Below, piece by piece: positions 33,458 to 42,359 of a stretch of 64,000 nt of DNA. The stretch is taken from contig NZ_BMUE01000009.1 of NCBI RefSeq assembly GCF_014650035.1, forward strand, positions 1 to 64,000, read 5' to 3'. Position 1 is the stretch's first letter. The number at the start of each line of letters is the position of its first letter. This DNA is from Streptomyces lucensis JCM 4490 (GTDB taxonomy: Bacteria; Actinomycetota; Actinomycetes; Streptomycetales; Streptomycetaceae). The notes below the pieces were generated by a model that saw only the letters and a program-made list of their open reading frames with translations, was not told where the DNA came from and did no database searches. Position numbers and translations under genes: made by a program.

Positions 33458-33913
33458 CTATCGCCCGTCGCCGTCCTCCGCCGAGCCGGGGTTCTCCTCC
33501 GTCGGGGCGGGGATCTCCTCTTGCCGGGCTTCGGCGGGTTCCCGTGTTTCCTCGGGTCCCTGGACGATGCGTACGGCGTCCCTGAGCGCCTGGCGCTGTT
33601 CCTCGCTCATCATCCCGAAGAAGGCGACGAGAGCGGCGGCCGGGTTGTCGCTCTGGGACCAGGCGTCGTTCATGAGGGCGGCGGCGTACGCGGCCCGCGT
33701 GGAGACGGCCTCATATCGATAGGCCCGCCCTTCCGCCTCGCGGCGCACCCAGCCCTTCTGATGGAGATTGTCCAAAACCGTCATCACGGTGGTGTACGCG
33801 ATGGAGCGTTCCTGCTGCAGGTCTTCCAGGACTTCCCGAACGGTCACCGGGCGGTTCCACTTCCACACCCGCGTCATGACCGCGTCTTCGAGTTCTCCCA
33901 ATGGGCGAGGCAC
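33458..33913 (-). CDS. BlaI/MecI/CopY-family repressor
   Basis: A 151-residue winged-helix regulator. The family start GELEDAVMTRVWKWNRPVTV and the recognition helix region SIAYTTVMTVLDNLHQKGWV are present. The C-terminal 35 residues are acidic and disordered-looking. Classical members are cleaved by a BlaR1/M56 sensor peptidase, but no such gene is adjacent. The GTG start lies about eight bases after TATTGT, close to leaderless spacing. It lies nine bases upstream of the acetyltransferase gene. Confidence 0.88.
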   Translation of the reverse strand: MPRPLGELEDAVMTRVWKWNRPVTVREVLEDLQQERSIAYTTVMTVLDNLHQKGWVRREAEGRAYRYEAVSTRAAYAAALMNDAWSQSDNPAAALVAFFGMMSEEQRQALRDAVRIVQGPEETREPAEARQEEIPAPTEENPGSAEDGDGR

Positions 33914-34113
33914 AACTCAGAACAATAGTGGGAGATCCCGGCAATGGCGTGCCGGACGCACCAATCCGACGAATACGTGCAAAAAGGGCGAGGACGGCGG
34001 GAGGGGTGGGCGCGCGAAGCCGTGCGGGCGGACCGGCGCGCGGTCGTCGGCGCCGCGTGTCGCGTGGCGGCCCCTGGACACCGCCGTGGTGCGCCCTGCG
34101 GGGCGCCGTGAGC

Positions 34114-34296
34114 TCAGATCTGGCCGCCGCCGGCGGAAGCCTGGTGGGCGCCCTCGGCGCGCGCGAGAGCGGCGTCCACGGCCGCGTCCTCCTTGGCCTT
34201 GGCGGCCCCGCCCTGAGTCTTGACGATCACCCTGACCACACCGATGAAGAAGGCGGCCATGACGACCGGGGGCACGAGCGCGGCGACGTAGTCCAT
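34114..34296 (-). CDS. Small single-pass membrane protein
   Basis: A 60-residue protein with one membrane segment (VAALVPPVVMAAFFIGVVRVIV) and a charged, Ala-rich tail. It matches small conserved Streptomyces membrane proteins of unknown function. The ATG lies six bases after TACTCT, so the message is probably leaderless. Confidence 0.75.
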   Translation of the reverse strand: MDYVAALVPPVVMAAFFIGVVRVIVKTQGGAAKAKEDAAVDAALARAEGAHQASAGGGQI

Positions 34297-34435
34297 GCCA
34301 CCAGAGTAGCCACGCACCTCCGCCCCAAGGCCCCGGGGCACTCCCGTCCAACCCGCCCGGGCGCCCGGACAGGTGCCCTGAGGGCGGGGAGTGGGAGGCC
34401 GGACGGCGCAGCCGAGCGGGGAACGGGGGCCGGCA

Positions 34436-34525
34436 TTTCGATCGGCGACCAGGGCGGGGCCGGTGTTTCGGCCGGCGACCAGGGCGGGGGCCGGTGTTTC
34501 GGCCGGCGGGCAGGGCGGGGGCCGG
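34436..34525 (+). repeat. Three 30-31-bp tandem repeats
   Basis: Units begin with TTTCG(A/G)(T/C)CGGCG at 34436, 34466 and 34497 and share CCAGGGCGGGGCCGG-like cores. They lie in the gap 34297-34674, which is otherwise low-complexity G/C-rich sequence with no gene I can support. Confidence 0.65.
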
Positions 34526-34674
34526 GAGGCAGCCGACGACCAGACCGGGCGGCGGTCGGCTGCCAGAGCCCGTCCGGCCGGCAGCCGACGACCCCGCCGG
34601 GGGGCCGGCGCGGCGGCCATCGACCAGGCCGGGAGGCCAGGGCGGCGGCCGGCGGCCGAGCCGGGGGCGGGGAT

Positions 34675-35352
34675 TCAGCCGGCGGCCAGGCGGGAGCTGT
34701 CGGGCGGATCCGCCGGAGGCGCCGGCTTACGGCGGGGGAACACCTCTCCCGGCGTCGGTACCGGCCGCTTCGGCGCGGGCGGCTCCGCCGCGGGGCGTTC
34801 CGGGGGTGCCGGCGTGGGGGGCGCAGGCGGCTTCTGCGCGGGTTTCCGCGGCTCACCGGCCTGGTGGGCCGCCGACCGCCCCGCGCCGCCCGCCAGTGCC
34901 AGCAGGCGGGTGCGGGCGGGCGGCACGGCGGGTGCGGGCACCTTGCGCCCGCCCTGCGCGAACCGGGCCCTCACGTCCTGCTCGGCCAGTAGCTGGCAGC
35001 GGTCCAGCAGGGCCGCCGCCACGCGGTTGCCGCGCAGCGCCCGGAGGGCGGCGAGGTCGTCCGGTGTCGGCCGGTGCCCGGCGCCCAGCGCCTCCTCCAG
35101 GAGGGCGAAGTAGCCGGTGGCGGTCCCCGGCAGCGCGGCCCGATAGCGCCCGAGGTCGGCCACCAGGAAGGCGCGCAGCCTTGCGCTCTCGGTCATCGCC
35201 TCGTCGAGCGACTCGGCGAGGCGCAGGCAGTCCTGGACGTCCTCGGCGGACGCTCGGCCGGGGTGAAGGGCGAGGGCGAGGGCGCGGCGGAGCACACGCA
35301 GCTCCTCCACACCGAACGCCATGCCGCCGCGGGATCCGTAGGGCGTGGGCAT
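34675..35352 (-). CDS. Conserved hypothetical protein with Pro-rich tail
   Basis: A 225-residue protein. Residues about 10-130 are helical (GVEELRVLRRALALALHPGR, ESARLRAFLVADLGRYRAAL), and residues 150-225 are Pro/Ala/Arg-rich. I do not recognise a family. The ATG lies six bases after TAGCGT, suggesting a leaderless message; a second ATG lies ten codons in. It lies downstream of coaX on the same strand, 115 bases from it, and seems to be its own unit. Confidence 0.65.
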   Translation of the reverse strand: MPTPYGSRGGMAFGVEELRVLRRALALALHPGRASAEDVQDCLRLAESLDEAMTESARLRAFLVADLGRYRAALPGTATGYFALLEEALGAGHRPTPDDLAALRALRGNRVAAALLDRCQLLAEQDVRARFAQGGRKVPAPAVPPARTRLLALAGGAGRSAAHQAGEPRKPAQKPPAPPTPAPPERPAAEPPAPKRPVPTPGEVFPRRKPAPPADPPDSSRLAAG

Positions 35353-35467
35353 GCGGTGACGCTATCGCTAATCGGACAAAAGCGACGGAAACGGATGTCG
35401 TGCGGTCGCGTGTCGCTCCCGCGCTTCCCCCGGCCGGGGCCACCACCCGGCCGGGGCGCCGGTCACC

Positions 35468-36265
35468 TCACAGGCGGGCGACGTTCCGCTCGTACACCAT
35501 CCGCAGGCCGATCAGCGTCAGCCACGGCTGGTGCTCGTCGATCACCGAGGACTCCCCCAGCACCATCGGCGCGAGCCCGCCCGTGGCGATCACCGTGACG
35601 TCGTCCGGATCGTCGGCCAGTTCCCGCGCCATCCGGCTGACGACGCCGTCGACCTGCCCGGCGAAGCCGTACACGATGCCCGCCTGCATGGCCTCGACGG
35701 TGTTCTTGCCGATCACGCTGCGCGGCCGGGCCACCTCGATCTTGCGCAGCTGGGCGCCCTTGACGCCGAGCGCCTCCACGGAGATCTCGATGCCGGGCGC
35801 GATGACGCCGCCGACGTACTCCCCTCGCGCGGAGACCGCGTCGAACGTCGTCGCCGTACCGAAGTCGACGACGATCGCCGGACCGCCGTACAGCTCGACG
35901 GCGGCGACCGCGTTGATGATCCGGTCGGCGCCGACCTCCTTGGGGTTGTCGGTGAGGATCGGGACGCCCGTCTTCACGCCCGGCTCCACCAGCACGGCGG
36001 GTACGTCGCCGTAGTAGCGTCGGGTGACCTCGCGCAGCTCGTGCAGGACCGAGGGGACGGTCGCGCAGATCGCTATGCCGTCGATGCCGTCGCCCAGCTC
36101 CTCGCCGAGCAGCGGGTGCATGCCCATCAGGCCCTGCAGGAGCACCGCCAGCTCGTCCGCCGTGCGGCGCGCGTCCGTGGAGATGCGCCAGTGCTCGACG
36201 ATGTCCTCACCGTCGAACAGGCCGAGGACGGTGTGCGTGTTGCCGACGTCGATCGTGAGCAGCAT
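35468..36265 (-). CDS. coaX: Type III pantothenate kinase
   Basis: Phosphorylates pantothenate, the first step from vitamin B5 to coenzyme A. The 265-residue ASKHA-fold protein has DVGNTHTVLGLF (phosphate loop 1), DFGTATTFD (phosphate loop 2) and GVIAPGIEIS. It lies five bases after nadC as the last gene of a five-gene operon. In M. tuberculosis the same position follows panC-panD. Confidence 0.93.
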   Translation of the reverse strand: MLLTIDVGNTHTVLGLFDGEDIVEHWRISTDARRTADELAVLLQGLMGMHPLLGEELGDGIDGIAICATVPSVLHELREVTRRYYGDVPAVLVEPGVKTGVPILTDNPKEVGADRIINAVAAVELYGGPAIVVDFGTATTFDAVSARGEYVGGVIAPGIEISVEALGVKGAQLRKIEVARPRSVIGKNTVEAMQAGIVYGFAGQVDGVVSRMARELADDPDDVTVIATGGLAPMVLGESSVIDEHQPWLTLIGLRMVYERNVARL

Positions 36266-36270
36266 GGCCG

Positions 36271-37257
36271 TTACTCCGCCTCGCGCAGGTCCAGGCCGAT
36301 GTCCAGGATCGGCGAGGAGTGGGTGAGCGCGCCGACGGCCAGGAAGTCCACGCCGGTCGCGGCGTACGCGCGCGCGTTGGCGAGGGTGAGCCGGCCCGAC
36401 GCCTCCAGCAGTGCCCGGCCGGCGACGATGCCGACGGCCTCCTCGCACTCGCCGGGCGTGAAGTTGTCCAGCAGGATGAGGTCGGCGCCCGCGTCCACCA
36501 CCTCGCGCAGCTGGTGCAGGGTGTCGACCTCGACCTCGATCGGCACCTCCGGGAAGGACTCCCGTACGGCCTTGAAGGCCTGGGCTACGCCGCCGGCGGC
36601 GACCACGTGGTTGTCCTTCACGAGGGCCGCGTCGGACAGCGACATGCGGTGGTTGACGCCGCCGCCGCAGCGCACGGCGAACTTCTCCAGCGAGCGCAGG
36701 CCCGGCGTCGTCTTGCGGGTGTCGCGCACGCGCGCCTTGGTGCCCTCCAGCGCGTCCGCCCACGCGCGCGTGGCGGTCGCGATGCCGGACAGCCGGCACA
36801 GGATGTTCAGGGCGCTGCGCTCGGCGGTCAGCAGGTCACGCGTGCGCGTGGTGACCGACAGCAGCTTCTGCCCGGCCTCGATCCGGTCACCGTCCTCGAC
36901 GTGCCGCTCGACCTCGAACTCGTCCGTGCAGACCACGGAGAGCACGGCCTCGGCGACCCTGAGGCCGGCCACGACGCCCGCCTCGCGCGCGGTGAAGTCG
37001 GCGGTCGCCACCGCGTCCTCGGGGATGGTCGAGACGGTCGTCACGTCCACGCCGCCGTCCAGGTCCTCCTGGATGGCGACGTTGGCGATGTCCTCGACCT
37101 CCAGTGGGTCGAGTCCCGCGGCGGCCAGCAGCTCGGCGAGCGCGGGGTCGAGCCCGCACTCCAGGTACTCCTCGTCGCCCTCCGCGCCGCAGGCGCAGCC
37201 GTCACCGCAGCCGCCGGTCGGGGCGAGGGGAAGGTCGTCGGTGCTCACGTCTGTCAC
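36271..37257 (-). CDS. nadC: Nicotinate-nucleotide pyrophosphorylase (quinolinate PRTase)
   Basis: Converts quinolinate and PRPP to nicotinate mononucleotide in de novo NAD synthesis. The family core (from about residue 45) includes ADFTAREAGVVAGL, SALNILCRLSGIAT, DTRKTTPGLR, VKDNHVV and LLDNF. The 328-residue protein is longer than usual because of an N-terminal extension with Cys at 17, 21, 23 and 34. The GTG start overlaps the nadB stop by four bases (GTGA). Confidence 0.93.
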   Translation of the reverse strand: MTDVSTDDLPLAPTGGCGDGCACGAEGDEEYLECGLDPALAELLAAAGLDPLEVEDIANVAIQEDLDGGVDVTTVSTIPEDAVATADFTAREAGVVAGLRVAEAVLSVVCTDEFEVERHVEDGDRIEAGQKLLSVTTRTRDLLTAERSALNILCRLSGIATATRAWADALEGTKARVRDTRKTTPGLRSLEKFAVRCGGGVNHRMSLSDAALVKDNHVVAAGGVAQAFKAVRESFPEVPIEVEVDTLHQLREVVDAGADLILLDNFTPGECEEAVGIVAGRALLEASGRLTLANARAYAATGVDFLAVGALTHSSPILDIGLDLREAE

Positions 37258-38975
37258 TGCTCCTGGGGGCGCGGGTTCTGCCGGACAGGGGGGAAGTCTG
37301 CGGTCTCGGTGGTGTGCACGGCCAGCGACCGGTCCGGACCGAGCCGTACGACGATGTGGCGGCGCCAGCCGCTGTCGTCGCGTTCGGCGTGGTCCTCGCG
37401 CCAGTGGCAGCCGCGGGTCTCCTCGCGCAGCCGGGCGGCGGCCACCAGGGCCCGGGCCACGCACAGGAGGTTGGTGGCCTCCCAGGTGTCGACGCCGGGC
37501 TCGGAGGTCTTGCCGTTCTCGTCGAGCGCGTCGCGGGCCTCGCCGTGCAGTCGCTGGAGCTGGTCCGCTGCCTTGGCGAGGGACTCCTCGGAGCGCAGCA
37601 CGCCCGCGCCCTCGGACATGATCCGCTGGATGGCGAACCGCGACTCGGCGGCGAGCAGCGGGTGGGCGGGCCGCCCGGGATCCGGGACCGGTGCGGGCAC
37701 GCGCGCGTGGAGGCCGTCCTCCTCGCGGGCCGAGGCGATGTCGGCGGCGATGCGCTCGGCGTAGACCAGACCCTCGAGGAGGGAGTTGGAGGCGAGCCGG
37801 TTGGCGCCGTGCACGCCGGTGCAGGCGACCTCCCCGCACGCGTACAGCCCGGGGACGGTCGTCCGGCCCCGCGCGTCGGTGCGGACGCCCCCGGAGGCGT
37901 AGTGGGCGGCCGGGGCGATCGGGATGGGCTCGGTGACCGGGTCGATGCCGTTGGCGCGGCAGGCGGCCAGGATGGTCGGGAAGCGGTGCTCCCACATCTC
38001 GGCGCCGAAGTGCCGGGCGTCGAGGAACATGTGCTCGGCGTCCCGCTCCTGCATCCGCCGCATGATGCCCTTGGCGACGATGTCCCGGGGCGCCAGCTCG
38101 GCCAGCTCGTGCTGCCCGGTCATGAACCGCACGCCGTCGGCGTCGACGAGGTGGGCGCCCTCGCCGCGCACCGCCTCCGAGACCAGCGGCTGCTGCCCCT
38201 CCGCGTCCGCGCCGAGGAACAGCACGGTCGGATGGAACTGCACGAACTCCAGGTCGCTGACCTCCGCGCCCGCGCGCAGCGCCAGCGCCACGCCGTCGCC
38301 GGTCGACACGGACGGGTTGGTGGTCGCGGAGAACACCTGGCCCATGCCGCCGGTCGCGAGGACCACGGCGGGGGCGTGCACGGCGCCCACGCCGTCGTGC
38401 TGGCCCTCCCCCATGACGTGCAGGGTGACGCCGGCGGTGCGGCCCTCGGCGTCGGTGAGCAGGTCCAGCACGAGCGCGTTCTCGACGGTGCGCAGACCAC
38501 GGGCGCGTACGGCCTCGACGAGTGCGCGGGAGATCTCGGCGCCGGTCGCGTCGCCGCCCGCGTGCGCGATCCGGCGCCGGTGGTGGCCGCCCTCGCGGGT
38601 GAGTTCCAGCTCTCCCTCCGAGGACTCGTCGAAGTGGGCGCCGGTGTCGATGAGCCGCCGCACGGCGTCGGGACCCTCGGTGACGAGGATCCGTACGGCC
38701 TCCTCGTCGCACAGGCCCGCGCCCGCCACCAGGGTGTCCGCCAGGTGCTGCTCGGGGGTGTCGCCCTCGCCGAGGGCCGCGGCGATGCCGCCCTGCGCCC
38801 AGCGGGTCGAGCCGTCGTCCAGGCGGGCCTTGGTGACCACGACCGTCGTGAGCCCGGCGGCCTCGCAGCGCAGGGCCGCGGTCAGGCCGGCCACCCCGGA
38901 GCCGACGACGACCACGTCCGCCGTGATGTGCCACCCGGGGGCGGGGGCGTGCAGTCGTATGCCTGTGCTGGTCAC
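37254..38975 (-). CDS. nadB: L-aspartate oxidase
   Basis: FAD enzyme that oxidises aspartate to iminoaspartate, the first step of de novo NAD synthesis. The 573-residue protein has the dinucleotide motif VVVGSGVAGLTAAL near the N-terminus, the substrate region GGHHRRRIAHAGGDATG, and the second FAD motif GLYACGEVACTGVHGANRLA. The GTG start overlaps the panC stop. Its usual partner NadA is not in the window, so quinolinate synthase must be encoded elsewhere. Confidence 0.95.
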   Translation of the reverse strand: MTSTGIRLHAPAPGWHITADVVVVGSGVAGLTAALRCEAAGLTTVVVTKARLDDGSTRWAQGGIAAALGEGDTPEQHLADTLVAGAGLCDEEAVRILVTEGPDAVRRLIDTGAHFDESSEGELELTREGGHHRRRIAHAGGDATGAEISRALVEAVRARGLRTVENALVLDLLTDAEGRTAGVTLHVMGEGQHDGVGAVHAPAVVLATGGMGQVFSATTNPSVSTGDGVALALRAGAEVSDLEFVQFHPTVLFLGADAEGQQPLVSEAVRGEGAHLVDADGVRFMTGQHELAELAPRDIVAKGIMRRMQERDAEHMFLDARHFGAEMWEHRFPTILAACRANGIDPVTEPIPIAPAAHYASGGVRTDARGRTTVPGLYACGEVACTGVHGANRLASNSLLEGLVYAERIAADIASAREEDGLHARVPAPVPDPGRPAHPLLAAESRFAIQRIMSEGAGVLRSEESLAKAADQLQRLHGEARDALDENGKTSEPGVDTWEATNLLCVARALVAAARLREETRGCHWREDHAERDDSGWRRHIVVRLGPDRSLAVHTTETADFPPVRQNPRPQEQ

Positions 38976-39973
38976 GAGGCGGCTCCGAGGGATCCGAAGG
39001 TGAGGGGGACGTTGTCGATCAGCCGGGTCGTGCCGACCCGGGCGGCGACGGCGAGGACGGCTTCGCCGGTGAAGCCGTCGCCGATCTCGCTGAAGTCCGC
39101 GGGGTCCACCAGTGCGAGGTAGTCCAGCCGCAGCGGCGGGTCGAAGCGGGCGGCCTCGTCCAGGACCTGGCGGGCGGCGGCCCGTACGGCCGCCTGACCG
39201 CCGGGCGCGGCCGTGGCCACCGCGTGGGCGTCGGCCGCCGCGCGGGACTCCCCTATGGCGCTCAGGGCCTCGGCACGCGCCTTCGTGGAGGGCACTTCCC
39301 GCGCCCGCGCGCGCAGCGCCTCCTGCGCGGCGTGCCGGTCGCGTCCGGCGAACAGCGCCCGGGACAGCGCGAGGGCGGTACGGCGCTCGTCGGGCGAGAG
39401 GTAGCGGTTGCGGCTGGACAGGGCGAGCCCGTCCTCCTCTCGCACGGTCGGTACGCCGGTGATCTCGACGCCGAAGTTCAGGTCCCGCACCATGCGCCGG
39501 ATGAGGGCCAGCTGCTGGGCGTCCTTCTGTCCGTACAGGGCCACGTCGGGCCGGGTGAGGTGCAGCAGCTTGGCGACGACGGTGAGCATCCCGTCGAAGT
39601 GGCCGGGCCGCGAGGCGCCCTCCAGCCGCTCGCCCATGGGGCCCGCGGAGACGCGCACCTGGGGTTCGCCGCCCGGGTAGACCTCGTCGACGGCAGGGGC
39701 GAACACGGCGTCCGCGCCCGCCTGCCCGGCGAGCTTCAGGTCGGCTTCGAGGGTGCGCGGGTAGCGGTCCAGGTCCTCGCCCGCGCCGAACTGCAGCGGG
39801 TTGACGAAGACCGTGACGACGACCTCGCCGTCCGGGCCGGCGATCTCACGCGCGGCCCGGATCAGGGTCGCGTGCCCCTCGTGCAGGGCGCCCATGGTCA
39901 TCACGACGGCCCGGCGGCCGTGGCGCACGCGCGCGTGCAGCTCCTCGGCGGTGCTCAGCAGGGCGGTGCTCAT
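38972..39973 (-). CDS. panC: Pantothenate synthetase
   Basis: Joins pantoate and beta-alanine with ATP to make pantothenate. The 333-residue protein has the HIGH-like motif MGALHEGHATL, the pantoate site FVNPLQFGAGEDLDRYPR, and LSSRNRYLSPDER. It overlaps both neighbours by four bases. panD and panB are not in the window. Confidence 0.95.
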   Translation of the reverse strand: MSTALLSTAEELHARVRHGRRAVVMTMGALHEGHATLIRAAREIAGPDGEVVVTVFVNPLQFGAGEDLDRYPRTLEADLKLAGQAGADAVFAPAVDEVYPGGEPQVRVSAGPMGERLEGASRPGHFDGMLTVVAKLLHLTRPDVALYGQKDAQQLALIRRMVRDLNFGVEITGVPTVREEDGLALSSRNRYLSPDERRTALALSRALFAGRDRHAAQEALRARAREVPSTKARAEALSAIGESRAAADAHAVATAAPGGQAAVRAAARQVLDEAARFDPPLRLDYLALVDPADFSEIGDGFTGEAVLAVAARVGTTRLIDNVPLTFGSLGAAS

Positions 39974-40926
39974 CGGTCGTTCCCCTCGGTGCCGTCGATG
40001 CCGTCGGTGCCGCTCGGGCCGTCGTCCCCGTCGGCGAGTACCCCGAGCAGGTCCTCGGCCAGTTCGGGCTTCAGCAGCCCGTGCGCGAGCGCCCGGTCGG
40101 CGGTCGCGCGGGCCATCGCCAGGTAGCTGGCCACGGTCTGCGGGGCGTGCCTGCGCAACTCGGTGACGTGCGCGGCGACCGTTCCGGCGTCCCCGCGCGC
40201 GACGGGCCCGGTGAGGGCGGCGTCGCCGGAGCGCAGGGCGTTGTCGAGTGCGGCGCCGAGCAGCGGGCCGAGCATCCGGTCGGGCGCCGTCACGCCGGCC
40301 GTGCGCAGCAGCTCCATCGACTGGGCGACCAGGGTGACCAGGTGGTTGGCACCGAGCGCGAGGGCCGCGTGGTAGAGCGGGCGGTTCTCCTCGCTGATCC
40401 ACTCCGGCTCGCCGCCCATCTCGACGACCAGGGCCTCGGCGGCCAGGCGCAGCTCCCCGGGCGCGGTGACGCCGAAGGAGCAGCCCGCGAGGCGCTGCAC
40501 GTCCACCGGGGTGCCGGTGAAGGTCATCGCCGGGTGCAGCGCCAGCGGCAGGGCGCCCGCGCGCAGGGCGGGATCGAGGACCCTGGTGCCGTACCGGCCG
40601 GAGGTGTGCACGAGCAGCTGTCCCGGCCGTACCGCGCCGGTCTCGGCGAGCCCTGCGACCAGGCCGGGCAGGGCGTCGTCGGGGACGGTGAGCAGCACCA
40701 GGTCGGCGCGCTGGAGGACCTCGGCGGGGGACACCAGCGGCACGCCCGGGAGCATCGCACCGGCCCGCCTGCGGGAGGCGTCGGAGACTCCGGAGACGGC
40801 CACCGGGCGGTGCCCGGCGAGTTGGAGGGACGCGGCCAGCGCGGGGCCCACCCGGCCGGCGCCGACGACGCCGACGGCGAGCCGCGCGGGGCGGTCCTTG
40901 AGGTCTGGCTGGTGGACTGTACTCAC
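39970..40926 (-). CDS. Rossmann-fold/DUF2520 oxidoreductase-like protein
   Basis: A 318-residue protein. The N-terminal NADP-binding fold starts GVVGAGRVGPALAASLQLAG (about 18-37), and the C-terminal half is the helical DUF2520 domain (LYHAALALGANHLVTLVAQS). It is the first gene of the panC-nadB-nadC-coaX operon, with a four-base overlap to panC, and has the same neighbour in M. tuberculosis (Rv3603c-panC). The architecture resembles ketopantoate reductase, the pantothenate step with no obvious gene here, but the activity is only inferred. The GTG start is at 40924-40926. Confidence 0.82.
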   Translation of the reverse strand: MSTVHQPDLKDRPARLAVGVVGAGRVGPALAASLQLAGHRPVAVSGVSDASRRRAGAMLPGVPLVSPAEVLQRADLVLLTVPDDALPGLVAGLAETGAVRPGQLLVHTSGRYGTRVLDPALRAGALPLALHPAMTFTGTPVDVQRLAGCSFGVTAPGELRLAAEALVVEMGGEPEWISEENRPLYHAALALGANHLVTLVAQSMELLRTAGVTAPDRMLGPLLGAALDNALRSGDAALTGPVARGDAGTVAAHVTELRRHAPQTVASYLAMARATADRALAHGLLKPELAEDLLGVLADGDDGPSGTDGIDGTEGNDR

Positions 40927-41110
40927 GCGACGGAGGCCTTCCCGTTCCAGTCCGCTCTGGGTACCGGACGATTTCTCGTCATGTTAACGCTATCCGGTCC
41001 GGCGGCGGCCGGCCGTCCACAGGCTGTGGGTTACGCCACGCCGTCCGGGCGGCTCCGCCGGGCGGAAATCCCGGTGCCCCGGACCGGTCCGGCACGGCAT
41101 GATCCGCGGC

Positions 41111-42295
41111 ATGACGGACATGGCTGAGCAGGGCACCGGGCAGGACGGGCGACGCACACGGCAGGAGGGGCTGCGGGAGCGGCGCGCGGCCGCCCAGCGG
41201 CAGGTGCGGCGCACTCTGTCGCGCGCGAGCTGGGGCGGCACGCTCCGCGAGCGCCTCGCCCGGCTGCCGGAGGCGGCGGCCGAGGCGTACGACCTGGACG
41301 AACCGGCCGACATCTACGGCAACCGGGTCGTGGCCGCCCTTGAGGACCGGGTCGCCGCGCTGCTCGGCACCGAGGCCGCCGCGTTCTTCCCCACGGGCAC
41401 GATGGCCCAGCAGGTGGCCCTGCGCTGCTGGGCGGCCCGCACCGGCAACCCGACGGTGGCGCTGCACCCGCTCGCCCACCCGGCGGTGCACGAACGGCAG
41501 GCCTTCAGCCAGGTCAGCGGCCTGCGCCCGGTCGGTGTGGGCGGCGGGCATCGGCACCCCACGGCAGCCGAGATACGCGACTTCGAGGAGCCCTTCGGGG
41601 CCCTGATGCTGGAACTGCCGCTCCGGGACGCCGGCTTCGTGCTGCCCACCTGGGAGGAGCTGACCGAGGTCGTCGAGGCGGCGCGGGAGCGCGACGCGGT
41701 GGTGCACATCGACGGCGCGCGGCTGTGGGAGTGCACCGAACACTTCGGACGTCCGCTGGACGCGATCGCGGCCCTCGCCGACACCGTCTACGTGTCGTTC
41801 TACAAGTCCCTCGACGGCTTCGGCGGCGCCGCGCTCGCCGGTCCGAAGACGCTGATCGAGGAGGCGCGGACCTGGCGGCACCGGTACGGCGGCCAGATCT
41901 TCCAGCAGTTCCCGACCGCGCTGTCCGCGCTCGTCGGGCTGGACCGCGAGCTGCCCCGGCTGCCCGAGTACGTGCGGCACGCGCGCGTGGTCGCGGCCGC
42001 GCTGCGCGAGGGATTCGCCGCGGCCGGGGTGCCCTGGGCGCGTGTCCACCCCGAGGTGCCGCACACGCACGAGTTCCAGGTCTGGCTGCCGTACGGGGCC
42101 GACGCGGTGGCCGAGGCCGCCGTGCGCCAGGCCGAGGAGACGGCGGTGATGCTCTTCGCGAACCCCTGGCACGACGCGGCGCCCGGCATCGCGTGCACGG
42201 AGGTCGCCGTCCGTGCCGACGGCCTGGAATGGACGCCCGACGACGTCCGCGCGGCCGTGCGGGAATTCGTGGACCGGCTGCCGGATCAGGCGTAG
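41111..42295 (+). CDS. Threonine aldolase/beta-eliminating lyase-like PLP enzyme
   Basis: A 394-residue fold-type I PLP enzyme. The probable Schiff-base Lys is in VYVSFYKSLDGFGGA, the cofactor-binding Asp in VVHIDGARLW, and the N-terminal DIYGNRVVAALEDRVAALLG matches the aldolase group. Likely substrates are beta-hydroxy-alpha-amino acids such as threonine. A CATGAT hexamer seven bases before this ATG favours a leaderless start; an ATG at 41099 is the alternative. It is divergent from the DUF2520 gene. Confidence 0.82.
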   Translation: MTDMAEQGTGQDGRRTRQEGLRERRAAAQRQVRRTLSRASWGGTLRERLARLPEAAAEAYDLDEPADIYGNRVVAALEDRVAALLGTEAAAFFPTGTMAQQVALRCWAARTGNPTVALHPLAHPAVHERQAFSQVSGLRPVGVGGGHRHPTAAEIRDFEEPFGALMLELPLRDAGFVLPTWEELTEVVEAARERDAVVHIDGARLWECTEHFGRPLDAIAALADTVYVSFYKSLDGFGGAALAGPKTLIEEARTWRHRYGGQIFQQFPTALSALVGLDRELPRLPEYVRHARVVAAALREGFAAAGVPWARVHPEVPHTHEFQVWLPYGADAVAEAAVRQAEETAVMLFANPWHDAAPGIACTEVAVRADGLEWTPDDVRAAVREFVDRLPDQA

Positions 42296-42359
42296 CCGGA
42301 CGGGGCCCGGCGGTCGGCCGGGGCCCGGTGCGCGCCGGGCGCTCCCGGTGCGGGAGCCG

